DNA of 64,000 nucleotides. Source: a virus. Location of the stretch: positions 18,589 through 82,588 of IMG/VR virus record IMGVR_UViG_3300025141_015211; one strand, written 5' to 3'. A program made the position numbers and the translations under genes. The notes beneath the pieces were generated by a model. The model saw only the letters and a list, made by a program, of their open reading frames with translations. It was not told the DNA's origin and ran no database searches. Below, in pieces: positions 25,347 to 33,482 of the stretch (positions within the stretch are counted from its first letter, which is position 1; every line of letters begins with the position of its first letter).

Positions 25347-25390
25347 AAAAAAACAAACTTATAAAGGTTTTAAATTATCTTTATAAGTTT
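25347..25390 (-). terminator. Intrinsic terminator in the gap before the groEL operon
   Basis: On the minus strand an 11-base-pair stem (AAACTTATAAA/TTTATAAGTTT, arms 25380-25390 and 25355-25365) is followed by GTTTTTTT (25354-25347). A second pair of arms outside it (AAAGATACAC at 25337-25346 and GTGTATCTTT at 25396-25405) could form an alternative structure, so read-through may be regulated. Confidence 0.65.
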
Positions 25391-25574
25391 ACTGTGTGTA
25401 TCTTTTTAAGTCTTCTGATAAGACAAGAACAGTTTGTCTATTCCCAGTCTGTTGCTCGTATGAGTCAAGGTTTACCTCTTGAAGCGCCTGTCTCAGCTTT
25501 CTCTCTTCTGGGTAACCGCCGTATGTTGTATATATTTTAATAAGTTTTTCTATAGTTGTGTTATGTAGTTTCAT
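25389..25574 (-). CDS. Small helical protein (61 aa)
   Basis: The start MKLHNTTIEK, overlapping the upstream gene's stop region, is preferred over an ATG 15 bases earlier. The segment GYPEERKLRQALQEVN resembles the leader helix found elsewhere, though without a clear L-x-E end. Its terminal codons form one arm of the nested inverted repeat. Confidence 0.5.
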   Translation of the reverse strand: MKLHNTTIEKLIKIYTTYGGYPEERKLRQALQEVNLDSYEQQTGNRQTVLVLSEDLKRYTQ

Positions 25575-25575
25575 C

Positions 25576-26232
25576 TCACTCAAATCCAATGCCTAAAGCA
25601 CCTACAGTAACGTGACCTTTCTTGCTACGTGTAGGCTTATTATCACCATACAGCCAAGAGGCATCACTGTTTAGGCCTTCTTCAGACATTTCGTTGAGCA
25701 TATCGATAATCTCATCTCTTACAACATCTCTAACTTTCGATTCGTTAAGGCGTTGTGCTCTCTCTTGACGCATTCTTTGGAGCTCTTCTCTTAACATATC
25801 TTCATCAATGTCATAGACAACATTTGCTTTTTCACTAAGTGCTCTATTTGCGGCTGCTCCACCTGCAGAATAAGCTGCACCCTTCACGAATTCTCGCCCA
25901 GCTGGAGAAGCAACAGCACGACCTACGACTGCTAACGCTGGATGAAGTTCTTCAAGTTCATCATCGTCTGTCGGTGGACCATCATCTGACTGTCCGTCGT
26001 CGTCGCCCTCTTGATAGACGCCTTCTTCTTCAAGAGACAGGTCAAAAACTTGATCTGCATCGGGATCGTCGCCGGCCTCAGCAAGCTGTCCTTTTCCAAA
26101 GCGGTGGTCGATATCATCTTCCACAGCAGAATCGTCATGCATGCTTCTGTTACTTGCTTCTGTAAGCATGTTTGAGGTTTCTTGGCCTGAAAGCCCTGCC
26201 AGTTTTGCCATTCTAGTTGCGTCAAATTTCAT
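25576..26232 (-). CDS. Acidic virion-like protein (218 aa)
   Basis: The N-terminus MKFDATRMAKLAGLS leads to MLTEASNRS, where LTE (residues 22-24) fits the same cleavage-like pattern as the leader proteins. A very acidic region (about 35-95), an Ala/Gly-rich helix and a second leader-like helix (ESKVRDVVRDEI then MLNE) follow. I recall similar N-termini in marine myovirus structural genes, but cannot check. A scaffold or internal head role is plausible. Confidence 0.6.
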   Translation of the reverse strand: MKFDATRMAKLAGLSGQETSNMLTEASNRSMHDDSAVEDDIDHRFGKGQLAEAGDDPDADQVFDLSLEEEGVYQEGDDDGQSDDGPPTDDDELEELHPALAVVGRAVASPAGREFVKGAAYSAGGAAANRALSEKANVVYDIDEDMLREELQRMRQERAQRLNESKVRDVVRDEIIDMLNEMSEEGLNSDASWLYGDNKPTRSKKGHVTVGALGIGFE

Positions 26233-26285
26233 TTGTCAGTCTCCGAGACATTCAATACTAACTATTAACCTGCAAGTGAATTTTC

Positions 26286-26636
26286 TTAACTATCACTTAA
26301 GTTATCTCTTACATTTTCTGTAATTTTTTGACCTTTTGATGCAGCTACTGAAAGTGGTTCTAGTCCCAAGGCTACTCTAACAGTGTCATAGACTTCACCC
26401 TTTAACTTTTCTTTTAAAACAAGCATGTCAGCATACTGATGTAAATCCCACTGCACTACTGGCATTTCTTCGCCATCATGCCCGGGTTCTGTTTCACCTG
26501 TTTCTCTACTTTCAAAAACGTAAAGCAAAGAAGGCATTTGCTCTTCTTGGGGCACCATAATAAAAGGAATTTGAGAGGAAACGCCTTCGTTTGATTCCTC
26601 ATACATAATCTCTGGTACCCAATTTCCCGCAGGCAT
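26286..26636 (-). CDS. Conserved-looking phage protein (116 aa)
   Basis: MPAGNWVPEIMYEE, FIMVPQEEQMPSLLYVFESRETGE and WDLHQYADMLVLK are segments I recall from marine T4-like phage proteins of unknown function, which is memory rather than search. It is acidic and soluble. It lies upstream of the acidic virion-like protein in the same direction. Confidence 0.6.
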   Translation of the reverse strand: MPAGNWVPEIMYEESNEGVSSQIPFIMVPQEEQMPSLLYVFESRETGETEPGHDGEEMPVVQWDLHQYADMLVLKEKLKGEVYDTVRVALGLEPLSVAASKGQKITENVRDNLSDS

Positions 26637-26711
26637 AAATTTCTCCTAGTAAAAAATAGTCACAAATACGACTATAAACTGTAAAAAATACTAGTAAAAA
26701 TACAAGCTAAA

Positions 26712-26978
26712 TTAAAGGACAAATAAATCTCGTCTTTCAGACAGTGTTCTTAACTTAAGATCAACACCTGTTTTTTCCTTCCAGTATTGGATAATAGACT
26801 TCTCAAAATTATTCAATGACTGTTCTTTTGTTTTGGGATCTCTAGTTGAAAAATTAGAACGTAACTGTGAAGGTATTCCTAATAAGATCTGCTTCTTAAC
26901 TTGAACCCAATCATCACAGTCGTCAACATATGTAATTACAAAGTCTATCTGTTCTAAAACCCTTGCCGGTATTTTCAC
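26712..26978 (-). CDS. Hypothetical protein (88 aa)
   Basis: A helical protein (ARVLEQIDFVITYVDDCDDW, then NNFEKSIIQYWKEKTG). It overlaps the stop of the large polyprotein upstream by 4 bases, so it is probably co-translated with it. No family is recognised. Confidence 0.55.
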   Translation of the reverse strand: MKIPARVLEQIDFVITYVDDCDDWVQVKKQILLGIPSQLRSNFSTRDPKTKEQSLNNFEKSIIQYWKEKTGVDLKLRTLSERRDLFVL

Positions 26979-29900
26979 TTATTGCTCTTAACTAGTGACT
27001 TTGCATCAGGAAAAGTCATCTCACTCACAGCACGAGCGAATGTCTCTCTATCACTAGGATCATCAAGATTAATTCCTGACTGTTCAAGCTTTGTAAGAGG
27101 CTTGGCGCTGAACTGTGTTCTCATTGCGTAGTTGATTCCCCTGTTATTTCTGAAGTATACAGCACCCTGCGCAGGCGGAAAGTCAAATAGTTTTGTCTTC
27201 TTGCCCCCTCCGAGATCAATTTCAAATGCTGGATTGAGATGATATAGACCTTTTCCTTTTACCTGCACAACGCCTGCACCCTTGTACATGTAATAATCAC
27301 GTAATGCGTCAGTTGAGACCGTGTATGCTGCAAGCCTTAACCCTGAGGGTGTGTCATTAAGGATCTTGTGAACGACGCTTTTATACTCATCTCTTGTAAT
27401 TGATCCCAAGATAGATTCAATTGGTGCAACCTCACCCTTTTCAGATCTCTGCTTATTGATACCATCACGGATTGCAATCATTCTCTTTTGAACATTTGAC
27501 ATATCAGGGTCCATGTTAACAAGATTTGCAATGTCCTGATTTTGTGGTTTAGGGTTAGAGGCATAGAACTCGCCCTTATCGTAATCGTATCTCATAGTAG
27601 GCTCGCCTGCTTGAGCATTGGGTAGCTTAACCTCGATGCCTAGTTCACCATTAGCTGCCTTGACATAGACATCTGAATATGCGTTGTCTGTTTCGGCCCT
27701 TACGCTCATTCCTGCAGACTGAAGCTGATCACCTATTTCATCCTCATAGATGTACCCAGCTTTTCTTTGACCTCCTGAGGTTCCAGCTGTGCCGAATATT
27801 ACCATAAGATTATTAAGGCCAGGCATCATATACGCTGTGTATGTTCCGCTTGGATTGGGCGATTCATGAGGAGCTAGCTCCACTACAGAATCTGTAGCAT
27901 TTGGGAGTAATTGACTATAAAGCTTATTTACAACGTCATTAAAGTCGTATGAATCTCCTGAGCCTGCTTTAAGACCGAATCGCATGAGATTTAGACTTGG
28001 AGAAGTTGTATTCACCTTTTCTATATCGCCATTTAATAGGTCTGCACTCTGTAAAATATTAAGAATAATTCGAGCTTTACCTGCAAATGATTTTTGTGCA
28101 TCTAATGGTGATTCTTGGAAATCAGAGTCTATTACGGGATCAGCATCTTCGTCTTCTATCTCATGAAGCATTTGTCTTATTGCAAGTCTTAAATTATTTT
28201 CAGCAACTATCGTTGTCCTTGCGGCATTAATTGCTTCTATTGCTTTCTGCGCTGCTTTCCTTGTACTCTCTGCTTTAGCATTAAACCTATTACTAATGTA
28301 CTCCTCAAATCTATCCAGCGCCTCTCTGAACTCATCTGTGTTAACTTTAGACATATATGTTATTAACTCCTCAAATGTTCTGATTTCATGCTTAGAAATA
28401 TTAATCCCTAGCAATGGAAGATATTCATCAGGATCAACAACTCTACCTTCAATATTCTCTGCACCATTTATCTTTTCTCTCCAGCCGCCTGGAAAAGAAA
28501 CAGTATACTTGATTGTTTGATCAGGGGTAGATTCTCTCTCACCTCTAATTTTTGCAAGAAGTGATAACATCAGCTTGTGATATTCTCCTTTAACCTTGCC
28601 TTCTCCCCCGCCAGATAATTCCCAAGATGTATCGTCCATGCTTGCGCTAGGAAAAAGATCAACTTGAAAAAGTTGACCTGTCTGGGTATCTTGCACCATG
28701 ATGGCAACTAGTTGACCCATCTTTAAAACACGTGGGACACCATCTACAAGCTCTTCGCTGAGATACGGTGCGCTCATCATCATCTTATAAAGGTTGTCTT
28801 TACTAGGTTCGCTAACAATCAAGTCAATATCGCCAATCTCTTTCTTATCTGTTCCTGTGCTTCCTGCAGGTAAAAATTCTATTCCGAGAGGGCCGAGGAG
28901 GTTCTGCTTAAGATCATCCATAATTCGGACAGCCTGCTCTCGAGTAATTCTATCTTCTGACGTGACAACAGTCTTCTTGCCAAGCTCATCTTTTTGTTTG
29001 AATGCGTTACCGCCTTCTGAGAGCATTTTCATTATGATTTTTTTTAGGGACTCTTTAAGTTCTTCCTTATCGCCTTGATCGGGAAGCGACGCCTTCCCAA
29101 ATCCCTCGCGCCCCATGGCACTTCCGAAGAATCCACGCATTTTATTAATGGGTGTAAAGAGCCCTGTTAGTTTGTAAGTCTTTCCATTATAAGTAAAGAC
29201 TATACCTTCGGTTGCACGCTGGAAGAGGTCCTCATTGGCCTCAAGCCTAGCAAGCGCCACTCTGATCCCCTCTAGAGTCTTTGCATCTCCTGACTCAAGG
29301 CCAAAATCAAACCCTGACTCAAAAGCACTTCTGACGTCTTTTATGAACCCTAGCAGCTCTTCCTGATTACTAGCAGTAAGTGCAAGATCAAGCTTGTCGA
29401 CAATCATTACGCCCAAGCGCTGGATTATGTTTTCTAGTGGAATAATAGCCTCTTGAACAACCCTAGGTTTGACCTTATCTAATGCTCTAAATTTTTGATA
29501 ATCTTCAGGTGATACCATTTTCTTTAGTTTTAAAGCTATTTTGCCCTTACCCGTCATAAACCTATCAGCAACATCTGGGATTAGTGAGTCAGGAATAAAA
29601 TCATAGTTCTCACTCAAGAATTTTTCCAACCTGGCTTTGATGTAGTCACCGACTGTATTGTTACCTACAGACATCCCGACTTCACTAACTACAGATTCTA
29701 GATCTTTCTCAAGCTGTTCAATCTGCTTATCATCTTGTTCCAAACCTTTCATAAGTTGTGCAGTAGGAACCTCGTCCATAGTGAACGCTTCAGTTGATGC
29801 TTGACTCATCTCTGATTTAAATGTCCCTAGCGCAGCTTGGTTCACTGGTTCTTCTGTCAAGGGAATTGCAAGGACAGTTCGAAGTGAGTCTTTATCATAT

Positions 29901-30415
29901 AGAATTGTGTTAGGATTTTTTGACACCATGATTTGTGATGCCATCACAACCTCTCCGTTTCTAAAGAGTGAGTCCTGATATTTTAATGCGACGGGTTCAA
30001 GGGCTTCATAGGCTATCGCAAATCCCTCTGCTATGTTTGACCTTCCTCCCGTGTAGGTTGACATGATCTCATCAAGAGTCATGCCTCCGCCCTTGCCACC
30101 TGATTGTATAGCCGCAAGCTTTTTATCTTTAGCCGTCTGACCTTGTAGGTCCATCTTTGTAAAGAATCTTAGCTGACCGTCAACAACTGTAAATGCAAGG
30201 AACTGACCGTCCATCTTTTCCTGAACATTTTCTAGCTTACCTTCCAGTCCAAGCCTGCCGATCTCAATGATATCACTAAGCTGCATCGAGAATTCTTCAT
30301 AGAGATTGTAAATATGTGCCTCTTCTCCTGGTGCAACTACAGGTTCTGTCTGCTCGTTAATTGCAAATCTTGTTGCTGCCCTGTGAAGAATATCAGGTGT
30401 TATTAGTATAGCCAT
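26975..30415 (-). CDS. Ligase/nucleotidyltransferase/nuclease polyprotein (1146 aa)
   Basis: Three modules can be seen. Module 1 (1-454) has the ligase-type K67-M-D-G, EGFAIAYEAL and NGEVVMAS, and later EGIVFTYNGKTYKL (403-416), so an adenylating ligase with a long insertion is likely. Module 2 (about 468-737) has GSTGTDKKEIGDID (D529, D531), a polymerase-beta-type nucleotidyltransferase. Module 3 (753-1146) has D915 and E928-V-K930 after YIYEDEIGDQL, a PD-(D/E)xK nuclease pattern. Exactly at the joints lie SLKKIIMKMLSE (456-467) and NLRLAIRQMLHE (741-752), copies of the leader motif ending L-x-E. Cleavage there would free three enzymes. Confidence 0.75.
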   Translation of the reverse strand: MAILITPDILHRAATRFAINEQTEPVVAPGEEAHIYNLYEEFSMQLSDIIEIGRLGLEGKLENVQEKMDGQFLAFTVVDGQLRFFTKMDLQGQTAKDKKLAAIQSGGKGGGMTLDEIMSTYTGGRSNIAEGFAIAYEALEPVALKYQDSLFRNGEVVMASQIMVSKNPNTILYDKDSLRTVLAIPLTEEPVNQAALGTFKSEMSQASTEAFTMDEVPTAQLMKGLEQDDKQIEQLEKDLESVVSEVGMSVGNNTVGDYIKARLEKFLSENYDFIPDSLIPDVADRFMTGKGKIALKLKKMVSPEDYQKFRALDKVKPRVVQEAIIPLENIIQRLGVMIVDKLDLALTASNQEELLGFIKDVRSAFESGFDFGLESGDAKTLEGIRVALARLEANEDLFQRATEGIVFTYNGKTYKLTGLFTPINKMRGFFGSAMGREGFGKASLPDQGDKEELKESLKKIIMKMLSEGGNAFKQKDELGKKTVVTSEDRITREQAVRIMDDLKQNLLGPLGIEFLPAGSTGTDKKEIGDIDLIVSEPSKDNLYKMMMSAPYLSEELVDGVPRVLKMGQLVAIMVQDTQTGQLFQVDLFPSASMDDTSWELSGGGEGKVKGEYHKLMLSLLAKIRGERESTPDQTIKYTVSFPGGWREKINGAENIEGRVVDPDEYLPLLGINISKHEIRTFEELITYMSKVNTDEFREALDRFEEYISNRFNAKAESTRKAAQKAIEAINAARTTIVAENNLRLAIRQMLHEIEDEDADPVIDSDFQESPLDAQKSFAGKARIILNILQSADLLNGDIEKVNTTSPSLNLMRFGLKAGSGDSYDFNDVVNKLYSQLLPNATDSVVELAPHESPNPSGTYTAYMMPGLNNLMVIFGTAGTSGGQRKAGYIYEDEIGDQLQSAGMSVRAETDNAYSDVYVKAANGELGIEVKLPNAQAGEPTMRYDYDKGEFYASNPKPQNQDIANLVNMDPDMSNVQKRMIAIRDGINKQRSEKGEVAPIESILGSITRDEYKSVVHKILNDTPSGLRLAAYTVSTDALRDYYMYKGAGVVQVKGKGLYHLNPAFEIDLGGGKKTKLFDFPPAQGAVYFRNNRGINYAMRTQFSAKPLTKLEQSGINLDDPSDRETFARAVSEMTFPDAKSLVKSNK

Positions 30416-30416
30416 C

Positions 30417-31250
30417 TTACCCTCTTATGAAACCTCTAATAAGACTACGAAGTTGTGATTCTGCGACTTGCTTTTGCTCGTCTTCTTGACCCACTAAGAT
30501 CTGAATGATCTGATCTTTTTCATCACTGTTAAGAAATGGCGGCAAAAAGCGTTTGGCTTGGTCAGCTGTCTTTCGAGAAGAAGCAAGATTTCTAACATGA
30601 GTTCCTCTTACAGATTGTCTTGCAGCAACCTCTTCATCATCAAGCTCTTCACCCTGGCTAGCATAAAAATCTTTTAAAGCTTCACGTGCTTCATTTTCAC
30701 CTTGTGACATAAGCTGGTCAAGCTTTTCTGTATAATCATCAGAGCTAGACGGAACTGCTCCGCCGAACTGAATCTTTCCGTTTTGGACGTGATCTTTGAA
30801 CTTGGGACTCCTCATGTATGGTCGCATCGAGTCGGCGTCACCATAAATTGTCACCTTTTCTATCTCTCCCGGGTCGTCAACAAAGTCTTCTAACGTTTTG
30901 AAAATTGCCGTAACGGGGGCCCGTATAGCTGCTAGATTGCCTTGCGCATCTTTTGCTTGACTTTGAACGAGAACAACTTCAACTTCAGGAATTCTTTCAA
31001 GCGCTGTTTTATATATGTTAAAAATATTCTGTGCAACATTTTCATCGTAAGTTCTACCTGTAGCTCCAAGCCCTCTGAACTTTTGGCGTGCTTTAAGCTG
31101 TTGACCCTTCTTTCCATACCTGGGTGGTTCAAGCTGTTGCATACCATAAAACAAATACACCTTGTCATTATCTCTGATGGCATCTGCTAATTTTGCAAAG
31201 TGTCCAGTCGTAAAGGGTTTAAAACCTCCTCCATACAGACCTAATTTCAT
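30417..31250 (-). CDS. Cytidylyltransferase-fold protein (277 aa)
   Basis: LGLYGGGFKPFTTGHFAKL contains the (H/T)-x-G-H signature of the adenylyl/cytidylyltransferase fold. ATGRTYDEN, VTIYGDADSMRPYM and SVRGTHVRNL follow the HIGH-fold order, the last resembling the I-S-[ST]-[ST]-x-[IV]-R motif. It ends with ESQLRSLIRGFIRG, leader-like. It lies two bases upstream of the polyprotein, so the two may act in one nucleic-acid repair or modification process. NAD-synthesis activity is possible. Confidence 0.75.
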   Translation of the reverse strand: MKLGLYGGGFKPFTTGHFAKLADAIRDNDKVYLFYGMQQLEPPRYGKKGQQLKARQKFRGLGATGRTYDENVAQNIFNIYKTALERIPEVEVVLVQSQAKDAQGNLAAIRAPVTAIFKTLEDFVDDPGEIEKVTIYGDADSMRPYMRSPKFKDHVQNGKIQFGGAVPSSSDDYTEKLDQLMSQGENEAREALKDFYASQGEELDDEEVAARQSVRGTHVRNLASSRKTADQAKRFLPPFLNSDEKDQIIQILVGQEDEQKQVAESQLRSLIRGFIRG

Positions 31251-31540
31251 TTTTTGCCCTTCTTGTCGCGTTCGCCCATTAATTGTTTGCGCTCATTTTC
31301 TCTTACTGCTTTTTTCTTAAGGTGTCTCAGGCTGTCTATTGATCGACTAAGCGTGTACCTTTCTTTTCTATCTTTTCTTCCCATGTTTTTTCTAAACTGA
31401 TCAAGCATAGAAATCATGCGATCAAGCTCTTTAATATGGCGCTTTGAACCATAATTAGCAGATGTCCCGTTCAAGAGTTTAATTTTCCTCTCTACTAGTA
31501 CTTCTCTTACTAACTCGCGTAATTCTTTTTCAGAACTCAT
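31247..31540 (-). CDS. Leader-bearing basic protein (97 aa)
   Basis: KELRELVREVLVE (residues 5-17) is the compact leader ending L-V-E. The body is very basic and helical (RHIKELDRMISMLDQF, RKDRKERYTLSRSIDSLRHLKKK). It overlaps the next gene's start by four bases. A packaged DNA-binding protein would fit; this is inference. Confidence 0.65.
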   Translation of the reverse strand: MSSEKELRELVREVLVERKIKLLNGTSANYGSKRHIKELDRMISMLDQFRKNMGRKDRKERYTLSRSIDSLRHLKKKAVRENERKQLMGERDKKGKK

Positions 31541-31571
31541 CTTAAGCCTCTGAAATAATTATCAAATCACA

Positions 31572-31829
31572 TTAAACTTTTTGTGAAAGGTCTAAGATAT
31601 GTATGTCATTTGTATCTTTTGTGGCAATATTTTGTCCTAATGTGCTGTTTTCAGCTTTAATAACTGCATTTTTGCACATTGTAATGACAAACTCCTTTAG
31701 TTGCTTGTCAGTAATTTGTACTGGCTCAAGAAGGTTAAAGTAAAACCTTGCTGCTTCAAGCAATTTATCAGTACACTCTATCTCTAGAGTTGAGCCATTG
31801 TCAAGTTCTATTGTTCTTAATCTATCCAT
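31572..31829 (-). CDS. Hypothetical protein (85 aa)
   Basis: Opening strands (RTIELDNGSTLEIECTD) are followed by helices (LLEAARFYFNLL, LKEFVITMCKNAVIK). No family is recognised. ATG start at the end of a 35-base gap. Confidence 0.55.
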   Translation of the reverse strand: MDRLRTIELDNGSTLEIECTDKLLEAARFYFNLLEPVQITDKQLKEFVITMCKNAVIKAENSTLGQNIATKDTNDIHILDLSQKV

Positions 31830-31864
31830 ACTATATAAAATACAGCAAAAACTAAGATTTTATA

Positions 31865-32485
31865 TTAACTTAGCATCAATTTTTGAATTTTTTGACGCAA
31901 ATTTTCTGTTTGTTGTACACCCACCTTTATAGGTGGTGAAGTGTCTTCATCTTCTTGTGATTTTTCTTCTTTGTCAGATGAAGTCTGCTTTTCTTTTGAA
32001 ACCTGTAAACTTGTAGGTGGTTCGCTAGGATCTTTTGCATCTGCTCCCGAAACAACATCAGTCATTATATTGCCAATTGCAGATAAAAATGTATGTAAAA
32101 CACGTTTCTCATCATCATCGAGTCTGTCTACATACTGTTCTAACTCTGTACGAAGCTCTTTATCTTTTAAAGATCTACCACTTCTAATTGTATTTAGTTC
32201 ATCTCTTATTTTAAAGAATGTAACATCTTCAGCAGGTTTATTGGGCTTTTCTTTTTGCTCAGGCTGGGATGACACTTCAACTTCTTCTTCTGTTTCTTCT
32301 GTTTCTTCTTGCTCATTCATGTTCACAGTTTTAAATCTACTTTTATCAGTAGGTATTTGTTTTTCATAATAAGACTGCTCATTGTCTTCTTGGATAGAAG
32401 TTCTAGCCTTGGACACACTTTCTTCAGCGAGTATTTTCAAAAACTTTTCGAGATCTTGGCTTGAATCGATTGTAATTTTACTCAT
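31865..32485 (-). CDS. Acidic protein with leader-like N-terminus (206 aa)
   Basis: MSKITIDSSQDLEKFLKILAEE has LAE at 19-21, the same cut position as in the MKIT-type leaders. Two disordered acidic stretches flank a helical core (LKDKELRTELEQYVDRLDD, then VLHTFLSAIGNIMTD), and the end is TENLRQKIQKLML. A scaffold or internal head role is plausible. It overlaps its upstream gene by 4 bases. Confidence 0.6.
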   Translation of the reverse strand: MSKITIDSSQDLEKFLKILAEESVSKARTSIQEDNEQSYYEKQIPTDKSRFKTVNMNEQEETEETEEEVEVSSQPEQKEKPNKPAEDVTFFKIRDELNTIRSGRSLKDKELRTELEQYVDRLDDDEKRVLHTFLSAIGNIMTDVVSGADAKDPSEPPTSLQVSKEKQTSSDKEEKSQEDEDTSPPIKVGVQQTENLRQKIQKLMLS

Positions 32486-32664
32486 TTCTTTCTCTTATAC
32501 CTTATGGAGTTTTGCCAAGCTTCACGATAAAGACGATTATACTTTCTTTGTGGTAGTTCTTCTTGACCTTCTAAGTGTTCTTCAATTTTTTTCTGTGATT
32601 GCTTTTCACGTCGCCTAATATCTTTTATGAATTTATCAAACTTAAAACCTTTTTTATCTGACAT
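32482..32664 (-). CDS. Small basic protein (60 aa)
   Basis: Lys/Arg-rich and helical (FDKFIKDIRRREKQSQKK, then RKYNRLYREAWQNS). No family is recognised. Coupled to the acidic gene downstream. Confidence 0.55.
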   Translation of the reverse strand: MSDKKGFKFDKFIKDIRRREKQSQKKIEEHLEGQEELPQRKYNRLYREAWQNSIRYKRKK

Positions 32665-32692
32665 GTGAACCTCGCTATGTTTAATTATCTTT

Positions 32693-33070
32693 CTAATTTT
32701 GAATGGTAAGTTTTACTTGACAATTTACGTCTTGCACAAACTTAATATCAACTGTAGCTTCATGATTATTGATATCTCTTAAACGAAATATCTCATCGCC
32801 AGCAGCATAAATGTATATGCTTATCCAAGGTGTCGTCGACGGATCTATAAAATGCTGGATTTCTGTTTGATCACATAAAATTGTAACTTCAGTCTCTTTT
32901 GCATTTCTTTTAAACGTTAGTATTTTTGAAAATACTTCGACCATTATGTCAGTATCGTGAAACTGAAGAGTGCAATTAAATTCTAACGAACCCTGCTGCT
33001 TACCATAAAATTGACTCATGTCAACTTTATCAACTATCGACTGACTAATCATGGTTGATGAGCTGTCCAT
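32693..33070 (-). CDS. Beta-rich hypothetical protein (125 aa)
   Basis: Almost all predicted strands (SLEFNCTLQFHDTDIMVEVF, EVTILCDQTEI, PWISIYIYAAGDEIFRL). ATG at 33052 (MISQSIVDK) is an alternative start that overlaps the upstream stop; both are possible. It could be a virion or tail accessory protein. Coupled to the PCD-like gene. Confidence 0.5.
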   Translation of the reverse strand: MDSSSTMISQSIVDKVDMSQFYGKQQGSLEFNCTLQFHDTDIMVEVFSKILTFKRNAKETEVTILCDQTEIQHFIDPSTTPWISIYIYAAGDEIFRLRDINNHEATVDIKFVQDVNCQVKLTIQN

Positions 33071-33476
33071 CTCTTTCTCGCCTCTTTACTAAAAAATAGT
33101 ACTGAACATCTTGATATACTAGATCTGCAAACTTTGCTAGTTCTAAGTCAAGCTCTGTTATTTCTTCTACATTATGTGTGTATGATTCAATTGTAACAAT
33201 ATTCCCTTCTACTATAATTTTTGGGTGATGTCCTAATTTTTCTTGATAATCGATCAACTCATTTAAAAACGCTTTTAAAATCTTGTGATGCTTAAATTGA
33301 AAAGATTTGACAAGTCTCTCAGGTGACTCAAGAGTGGTCCAGTCAAATTTCTTAGGTGAAATTGGTAAATTGTCTGACGGATTCTCTAAACTTCCTATCA
33401 CAGGTTTTAGATTGACTGAGCTATCATATGACTCAGTCAGTGTATCTTTGCTTATTAATGTTAGCAGCGATTTCAT
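33045..33476 (-). CDS. Pterin-4a-carbinolamine dehydratase-like protein
   Basis: Residues 55-115 follow the PCD/DCoH pattern: SFQFKHHKILKAFLNELI, then E79-K-L-G-H83-H84-P, then a VTIESYTHN strand (H101) and ITELDLELAKFAD (D110). Known enzymes dehydrate 4a-hydroxytetrahydropterin. The first 16 residues, MKSLLTLISKDTLTES, end in LTE like the packaging leaders, which is odd for a metabolic enzyme. The usual aromatic residue after HHP is not evident. Confidence 0.65.
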   Translation of the reverse strand: MKSLLTLISKDTLTESYDSSVNLKPVIGSLENPSDNLPISPKKFDWTTLESPERLVKSFQFKHHKILKAFLNELIDYQEKLGHHPKIIVEGNIVTIESYTHNVEEITELDLELAKFADLVYQDVQYYFLVKRRERDGQLINHD

Positions 33477-33482
33477 AAGCCT

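Noticed and set aside
26646-26694. Nested short inverted repeats CTAGTA...TACTAG and TAGTC...GACTA
   Set aside because: The arms are only five or six bases in an A-rich gap, without T-run; chance is likely.
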